Positions 6,988 through 11,384 of a stretch of 11,384 bases of DNA are shown here, piece after piece. Positions within the stretch are counted from its first letter, which is position 1. Every line of letters starts with the position of its first letter. The notes beneath the pieces are model-generated. The model made no database searches, was not told the DNA's origin, and saw only the letters and a list, made by a program, of their open reading frames with translations. A program made the translations under genes and the position numbers. This stretch comes from Quisquiliibacterium sp. (GTDB lineage: Bacteria; Pseudomonadota; Gammaproteobacteria; Burkholderiales; Burkholderiaceae_E). The stretch covers positions 1 through 11,384 of the forward strand of contig JAURMJ010000182.1 in the NCBI GenBank assembly GCA_030830765.1, read 5' to 3'.

Positions 6988-8906
6988 CCCTTGCTCGACA
7001 AAGTCAGCAACATCTCGTTCAAACGGCGCACAAAAGCGGCCGGATCTTCCAGTTGCCCACCCTCGGCGAGCATCGATTGGTCAAAAAGAAGACCGGCCCA
7101 CTCATCGAAACGCTCCTGCTCATCGTTCAGACGAGCCACGAGCGGATGCCGTGGGTTGATCTCCAGAATCGGTCTGCGTGCCGGAGCACTCTGCCCTGCT
7201 TGCTTAAGCAACCGCTCCAGATGCCCACTGATTTCACCTTCGTCCGATACCAGGCAGGCGGGTGAATCGGTCAGCCGCGATGTAATACGCACATCCTTGA
7301 CGCGCTCGCCCAAGGCAGTCTTGACACGCTCGACCAGGTCCTTGAATTCATCGGCTACCTTCTGTGCTTCGGCTTTCTCAGTCTCGTCCTCAAGTTTGCC
7401 CAGATCCAGGTCACCGCGAGCGATCGAAACAAGCTGTTTACCGTCGAAGTCGGTCAGGAAGGAAAGCATCCATTCATCAACCCGATCGGTGAGCAGCAAG
7501 ACCTCGACACCTTTCTTGCGGAATACTTCAAGGTGTGGACTGTTTCGCGCGGCAGACGGATTTTCGGCGGTGAGGTAATAAATCGCGTCCTGCCCCTCTT
7601 TCATCCGTGCGACATAATCGGCCAGCGCAACCGTCTGTTCGCTCCCCTCGCTCTCAGTACTGGCAAAACGCAGCAGCGTAGAGATCCGTTCTTTGTTGCC
7701 GAAGTCCTCACCGAGCCCTTCTTTGAGAGCCTGACCAAACTCGGACCAGAAACCTGCGTACTTGTCCCTCTGATTTTCGGCAAGGTCCTCGAGCATGCTC
7801 AGCACACGGCGAGTGCACCCCTCTCGAATCGCTTTGACATCGCGACTTTCCTGAAGAATCTCGCGCGAGACGTTCAGGGGTAAATCTGCCGAATCAACAA
7901 CCCCACGGACAAATCGCAGGTAAACCGGCATCAGTTGCTCAGCGTCGTCCATGATGAAGACGCGGCGAACGTACAGCTTGATGCCTCGGCGCTGCTGGCG
8001 ATCCCAGAGGTCGTAGGGCGCCTTGGAGGGGATGTAGAGCAACTGCGTGTATTCGCTGCGACCTTCGACTCGATTGTGGGTCCAGGCCAGCGGCTCCCCA
8101 CCGTCATGCGCAATATGCTGATAGAAGGCTCTGTACTGATCGTCGTCAATTTCCGATTTTGAGCGGGTCCACAGTGCGCTTGCCTGGTTGACCGTCTCCC
8201 ATTCATCTAACGTCTTATATTCACTGGCGTCCTTGTCCCATTCCTGCTTTTTCATCAGGATCGGCAGCGAGATGTGATCAGAGTATTTGCGGATGATCGA
8301 CTGCAACTTCCAGTTCGACAGCAACTCATCCAGACTGGCCAGATCGTCATCGCCCTGATCTGCGCCACTGCGCAGGTGCAATGTGACCTCGGTGCCGCGG
8401 GCCGCACGCGCAGTCTGCTCAATGGTGAACTCGCCACTGCCGTCAGACTCCCACCGAACGCCTTCGTCTGCATTGGCGCCAGCCCGGCGCGTCAACACCG
8501 TCACGCGATCGGCAACGATGAAAGAGGAATAAAAACCTACTCCGAACTGACCAATCAGCTGCGCATCCTTAGCCTGGTCGCCGGTCAGTTTGCCGAAGAA
8601 TTCCCGTGTCCCGGAACGGGCAATCGTTCCCAGATGGTCGATGACTTCCTGACGGGACATTCCGATGCCATTGTCCGAAATGCTGATCGTGCGAGCCGCC
8701 TTATCGAAGTCGATACGGATCCCAAGCTCTGGTTCGCCCTCGAGCAACTCCGGTTTATCGATTGCCTCGAAGCGCAGCTTGTCGCAGGCGTCAGAAGCAT
8801 TTGAAACCAGCTCCCGCACGAAGATTTCACGGTTGCTGTACAGCGAATGGATCATCAGCTGCAACAGTTGCTTGACTTCAGCTTGAAATCCTAGCGTTTC
8901 CTTCAT
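6984..8906 (-). CDS. htpG: Molecular chaperone HtpG (bacterial Hsp90)
   Basis: ATP-dependent cytosolic chaperone that helps late folding and remodelling of client proteins. From the ATG at 8906 it is 640 residues (624 in E. coli). The GHKL ATPase site is intact: [13 protein letters not shown] with N36, SDNGIGM with D78, and the lid/glycine motif GQFGVGFYS at about 119-127. Middle and C-terminal dimer domains follow without a break. I chose the ATG at 8906 because [15 protein letters not shown] matches the family N-terminus; the in-frame ATG at 8915 is almost as good. A further in-frame GTG at 8954 is unlikely because it falls at the predicted heat-shock transcription start. Ribosome sites are weak for all of them. 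The gene opens a three-gene operon with overlapping downstream genes. Confidence 0.96.
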   Translation of the reverse strand: MKETLGFQAEVKQLLQLMIHSLYSNREIFVRELVSNASDACDKLRFEAIDKPELLEGEPELGIRIDFDKAARTISISDNGIGMSRQEVIDHLGTIARSGTREFFGKLTGDQAKDAQLIGQFGVGFYSSFIVADRVTVLTRRAGANADEGVRWESDGSGEFTIEQTARAARGTEVTLHLRSGADQGDDDLASLDELLSNWKLQSIIRKYSDHISLPILMKKQEWDKDASEYKTLDEWETVNQASALWTRSKSEIDDDQYRAFYQHIAHDGGEPLAWTHNRVEGRSEYTQLLYIPSKAPYDLWDRQQRRGIKLYVRRVFIMDDAEQLMPVYLRFVRGVVDSADLPLNVSREILQESRDVKAIREGCTRRVLSMLEDLAENQRDKYAGFWSEFGQALKEGLGEDFGNKERISTLLRFASTESEGSEQTVALADYVARMKEGQDAIYYLTAENPSAARNSPHLEVFRKKGVEVLLLTDRVDEWMLSFLTDFDGKQLVSIARGDLDLGKLEDETEKAEAQKVADEFKDLVERVKTALGERVKDVRITSRLTDSPACLVSDEGEISGHLERLLKQAGQSAPARRPILEINPRHPLVARLNDEQERFDEWAGLLFDQSMLAEGGQLEDPAAFVRRLNEMLLTLSSKG

Positions 8907-8959
8907 GTCACCCATTTTTAACGTGCTCTGTTGGTTGATTGAATGATGTTTCACGCGAG

Positions 8960-8986
8960 TATTGGGGCGTGCTTTGGTATTTCAAG
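8960..8986 (-). promoter_or_regulatory. Sigma-32 (RpoH) heat-shock promoter of htpG
   Basis: Reading the minus strand, CTTGAA (8986-8981) is followed after 13 bases by CCCCAATA (8967-8960). The known RpoH consensus is CTTGAA, 13-17 bases, CCCCATnT, and the E. coli groES promoter also uses 13. The predicted start of transcription is near 8953, leaving a leader of about 40-47 bases before the htpG ATG. Position, strand and downstream gene all agree. Confidence 0.82.
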
Positions 8987-9009
8987 CTTTTGAATGCAAA
9001 AAATATAAA
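8981..9009 (+). promoter_or_regulatory. Possible sigma-70 promoter of the lysE-phzF pair
   Basis: TATAAA (9004-9009, 5 of 6) stands 17 bases after TTCAAG (8981-8986, 3 of 6 to TTGACA), which predicts a start of transcription near 9016 and a short leader to the ATG at 9032. The -35 hexamer coincides with the sigma-32 -35 hexamer on the other strand. A small inverted repeat, TTCAA-gctt-TTGAA (8981-8994), covers the same bases. Confidence 0.4.
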
Positions 9010-9031
9010 TCGCTTCAGTTAAGCTTGCCCA

Positions 9032-9643
9032 ATGAATGAGATTGCTTACACAAAACTGATGGCATTCATCTGGTTTGCCTGGATCGGCTCGGTCACGCCC
9101 GGGCCGAACAATGCGCTTGCGCTATCCACCGCCACCAATTTTGGAATCCGAGCAATTGTGCCGTTGTCCATCGGCGTGGCCGTTGGCTTCTCCTCGCTTT
9201 TAATTGCCGCGTCACTAGGGGCTCAAAGTCTGCTGCGCGAGTTTCCCCAACTGGCTCTCGCTTTGCGGGCCTTTGGGGTGCTCTATCTGTGTTGGCTTGG
9301 CTTGCAACTTGCCCGCGCCGGCATGATCAACCAGGGCGAGGTGATCCGCCCACCCCGCTGGTACGAGACTGCTGCACTGCAATATGCAAACCCAAAGGCA
9401 TGGATGCTGGCTGTTGGGACGGTTGCAGCCTACCGTGGTCTGGCCTCGTCGCCGGAGGTCGAACTGATGCTGATCGTGATCATTTTTGCGGTGAGCACGA
9501 TCTCATCGAATTTTATCTGGGCTGTCGCAGGCGCGAGCCTGGCTCGTTGGATGCTCAAAGGCGTACGACTTCGGTTCTTTAACAGCATCGTTGGCGTCTC
9601 GCTGATCGCAACCGGCTTATGGCTGTGGTTCGTGCAAAACTGA
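9032..9643 (+). CDS. LysE/RhtB-family amino-acid exporter
   Basis: Inner-membrane exporter of amino acids or related small metabolites; 203 residues with about six hydrophobic helices. The family motif TPGPNNALALSTATNFGIRA (22-41) follows the first helix, and ALQYANPKAW (115-124) is the conserved NPK loop before the later helices. The ATG at 9032 gives a full-length N-terminus, although no clear Shine-Dalgarno site precedes it. The gene is divergent from htpG and 22 bp upstream of the PhzF-family gene, so the two are probably co-transcribed. The exported substrate (lysine, threonine, homoserine, leucine or other) cannot be read from the sequence, and no LysR-type regulator lies beside it. Confidence 0.9.
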   Translation: MNEIAYTKLMAFIWFAWIGSVTPGPNNALALSTATNFGIRAIVPLSIGVAVGFSSLLIAASLGAQSLLREFPQLALALRAFGVLYLCWLGLQLARAGMINQGEVIRPPRWYETAALQYANPKAWMLAVGTVAAYRGLASSPEVELMLIVIIFAVSTISSNFIWAVAGASLARWMLKGVRLRFFNSIVGVSLIATGLWLWFVQN

Positions 9644-9665
9644 GTTGCAACACAAAAATAAATCC

Positions 9666-10511
9666 ATGCGCAAACGCCCCTTCAAGCAGATCGATGTCTT
9701 CACAAACACCCCGTTCTGCGGAAATCCAGTTGCAGTCGTTCTGGACGCACAGGATCTTCGTACCGATCAGATGCAGGCCATCGCGCGCTGGACCAATCTT
9801 TCGGAAACCACGTTTGTGCTGCCTGCAACCCATGCGCAAGCCGACTACAGATTGCGAATCTTCACGCCAGTCCGTGAACTGCCCTTTGCCGGCCATCCAA
9901 CGCTCGGGAGTGCTTATGCAGTGCTGGAGTCTGGCATGGTCAATGCAGGTCAGGCGACTCTGATTCAACAATGCGAGGCCGGGTTGATCTCATTGACTCG
10001 CGACAAACCCGCTGATCGTCTGTGGTTGCGTGCTCCGGCTCTGAGCACCACTCCATTGAGTGAGGCCCAACAGGCCTCACTGAATAAAGCGCTTGGCGTC
10101 TCATGCATCCGTCCTGCGCTGCGGATTGACGTCGGACCGGTCTGGATCACTGCGCAGGTTGCGCACGGCGAGCACCTGCTCTCAGCGTGTCCAGATCAGC
10201 TCGCCATTCAGAGAATTTCAGAGGAGCTGAATGCGACCGGGATCACCGTTTTCGGAGCCAATGATGATCGTGCAGGCTTCGAGGTTCGCTCGTTCGCGCC
10301 GCTGCACGGGATCGCCGAGGATCCAGTCTGCGGCAGCGGCAATGTCTGCGTTGCTGCATTTCTCGCGGCCCATGGCAGCCGGACTCCTTATGAAGCCCGA
10401 CAGGGTCGCGCGATTGGCAGGGACGGGTTGATTGCAGTTCGCTATCTCAACAATGACATCGAGATCGGCGGCCAGTGCGTGACCTGTGTGGACGGGTTTC
10501 TTTACGGCTAG
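9666..10511 (+). CDS. PhzF-family isomerase/epimerase-like protein
   Basis: 281 residues counted from the ATG at 9666. PhzF of phenazine synthesis isomerises trans-2,3-dihydro-3-hydroxyanthranilate; most family members have unknown substrates. The N-terminus QIDVFTNTPFCGNPVAVV (8-25), the catalytic glutamate E47 in NLSETTF and FAGHPTLGSA with H77 (74-83) are all present. The C-terminal half carries the mirrored motif EDPVCGSGNVCVAAFL, as expected for the two-lobed diaminopimelate-epimerase fold. An in-frame TTG at 9645 would add seven residues, but the family start matches the ATG. No other phenazine genes are in view, so a phenazine role is not supported; it may be a general metabolic isomerase linked to the upstream exporter. 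Confidence 0.9.
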   Translation: MRKRPFKQIDVFTNTPFCGNPVAVVLDAQDLRTDQMQAIARWTNLSETTFVLPATHAQADYRLRIFTPVRELPFAGHPTLGSAYAVLESGMVNAGQATLIQQCEAGLISLTRDKPADRLWLRAPALSTTPLSEAQQASLNKALGVSCIRPALRIDVGPVWITAQVAHGEHLLSACPDQLAIQRISEELNATGITVFGANDDRAGFEVRSFAPLHGIAEDPVCGSGNVCVAAFLAAHGSRTPYEARQGRAIGRDGLIAVRYLNNDIEIGGQCVTCVDGFLYG

Positions 10512-10513
10512 GT

Positions 10514-11384
10514 TCAGGGCGCAACGAAATGCGCATCAATCAGCGCCTGATCGACATCTTCAAAGCGTGAGGGTGACCAGGCTGGTTTGCGGTCCTTGTC
10601 GATCAGCAACGCACGTACACCCTCTGGAAAATCTGGATGTCTTTGACATTGCTTAGCCAGAATCAGATCCAGATCCAGGACCTCACGCAGCGACATCAGA
10701 CGACAACGGCGCAGATACTCGTAAGTTACGTGTGCAGCGGTCGGTGACCCATTGGCCAGACTGGCAGCCGGCGTTTCAAACCAGGGGTCATCCGCCGCAG
10801 CTGCCTGCAGTGCATCCCTGACCGCGATCGCAGAGGGTTGCGTTGAGATGAAGCGGATCGCGTCGAAGTACTGTTCCAGGTTCGAAACAGGCAATCCCGT
10901 ATGAAAACGACGATGTTCGCCCCAGAGCAACTGGGTCAGCAATTCACGATTCTTGCGAGCACTGCCAGTCCAGAGCAATTCATCGAACTTTTTATAGAGC
11001 GCAGAGCGCTCCTCCAGCGGCACAAACCAGTCGGCCAGCCCGGCAAAAATCGCATCAGCTTCATTGATCGTGAGACCCGTCATCGCCATCAGACAACCTG
11101 CGCTGCCGGAGACGCGATTCAGGAAGTAACCGCCACCAACATCCGGGAACAATCCGATGTGGATTTCAGGCATCGCAATCCGCGAACGATCCGAAACGAT
11201 CCGGTGACTGGCACCGACCGTCAGTCCGACGCCGCCCCCCATGCAGATGCCGTGTGAATACGAGATGAAGGGCTTGGGATATTCGTGAATCAGACGGTCC
11301 AGTTGATACTCGACATCAAAGAAGGCATCGCCATAGCCAAAGCGCTGTGGACCGCCGGCACGGACCTCGCGTATGACTCCAGCG
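10514..11384 (-). CDS. 3-hydroxyisobutyryl-CoA hydrolase / enoyl-CoA hydratase family protein (5' end outside window)
   Basis: Crotonase-superfamily enzyme; about 289 C-terminal residues are visible of the usual 350-370, and the frame stays open to the window edge. AFFDVEYQLDRLIHEYPKPF (20-39) leads into the oxyanion-hole motif MGGGVGL (48-54). AMPEIHIGLFPDVGGGYF follows, with E73 and D81 spaced by eight as in the catalytic Glu/Asp pair of 3-hydroxyisobutyryl-CoA hydrolases. This favours the hydrolase (ECH_2) branch, a valine-degradation step releasing CoA from 3-hydroxyisobutyryl-CoA, over a plain enoyl-CoA hydratase. The C-terminal region with the RRCRLMSLREVLDLDL segment also fits that branch. 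Other valine-pathway genes, if present, would lie beyond the right edge. The stop is TGA at 10516-10514, two bases from the convergent PhzF stop. Confidence 0.88.
   Translation of the reverse strand, partial: AGVIREVRAGGPQRFGYGDAFFDVEYQLDRLIHEYPKPFISYSHGICMGGGVGLTVGASHRIVSDRSRIAMPEIHIGLFPDVGGGYFLNRVSGSAGCLMAMTGLTINEADAIFAGLADWFVPLEERSALYKKFDELLWTGSARKNRELLTQLLWGEHRRFHTGLPVSNLEQYFDAIRFISTQPSAIAVRDALQAAAADDPWFETPAASLANGSPTAAHVTYEYLRRCRLMSLREVLDLDLILAKQCQRHPDFPEGVRALLIDKDRKPAWSPSRFEDVDQALIDAHFVAP

Noticed and set aside
6484..7578. Long plus-strand open frame (364 codons) opposite the glycosylase and the 3' part of htpG
   Set aside because: It is antisense to two clearly recognised genes, has a Ser/Arg-rich low-complexity product with no domain, and has no ribosome site. 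It is a shadow of the GC-skewed codon pattern.
8274..8804. Plus-strand open frame of 176 codons inside htpG
   Set aside because: Antisense to conserved HtpG sequence, with no recognisable motif or start signal.
8907..8954. Longer HtpG start at GTG 8954
   Set aside because: The extra residues do not resemble HtpG N-termini, and the codon coincides with the predicted transcription start.
9645..9665. TTG start adding seven residues to the PhzF-family protein
   Set aside because: The ATG at 9666 matches the usual family N-terminus, and the TTG has no clear ribosome site.
1..11384. Search by eye for CRISPR repeats, tRNA genes, insertion sequence ends, integrases, toxin-antitoxin pairs or defence genes
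   Set aside because: None seen. All sizeable reading frames are accounted for by ordinary metabolic, transport, chaperone or repair families.

Overview
The window is about 11.4 kb of ordinary-looking chromosomal DNA, moderately GC-rich by eye, from what looks like a betaproteobacterium (Burkholderiales or a close relative). The clues are the HtpG sequence, the pairing of small periplasmic cytochromes c with a MoxR/CoxE-like VWA pair, and a CzcA-type metal pump. The calls rest on reading motifs, not on a database search. Coding density is very high. I see no tRNA, rRNA, CRISPR, insertion sequence, integrase or phage gene, and no gene-free stretch over about 300 bases.

Layout. (1) Positions 1-2104, plus strand: the C-terminal two-thirds of a heavy-metal RND efflux pump, closed by a perfect 11-bp hairpin terminator (2124-2149). 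That hairpin also serves the convergent cytochrome operon. (2) 2845-2173, minus strand: two exported mono-haem class I cytochromes c in tandem. (3) 3005-5665, plus strand: a tight operon of a MoxR AAA+ ATPase, a RimJ/RimL-type GNAT acetyltransferase and a VWA-domain CoxE-like protein. It diverges from the cytochromes across a 159-bp intergenic region. (4) 8906-5729, minus strand: htpG, a hypoxanthine/deoxyinosine-DNA glycosylase-like gene and a spermidine-synthase-like gene. All three are translationally overlapped (GTGA and TGATG junctions). Upstream of htpG is a near-consensus sigma-32 heat-shock promoter, CTTGAA-N13-CCCCAATA. (5) 9032-10511, plus strand: a LysE/RhtB exporter followed by a PhzF-family isomerase, divergent from htpG and with a promoter that overlaps the heat-shock promoter. 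(6) 11384-10514, minus strand: a 3-hydroxyisobutyryl-CoA hydrolase/enoyl-CoA hydratase family protein cut by the window edge. Its stop codon lies 2 bp from the PhzF stop.

How the genes may work together. The MoxR and VWA proteins are expected to form an ATP-driven chaperone that matures or remodels another protein. The divergent cytochromes and the acetyltransferase embedded in the operon are candidate partners or modifiers. The heat-shock operon would link protein quality control (HtpG) to repair of deaminated adenine, which is chemically sensible because deamination speeds up with temperature. No clearly new defence or mobile system is visible. The most interesting points are the heat-shock coupling of a DNA glycosylase and the GNAT gene inside the MoxR-VWA operon.
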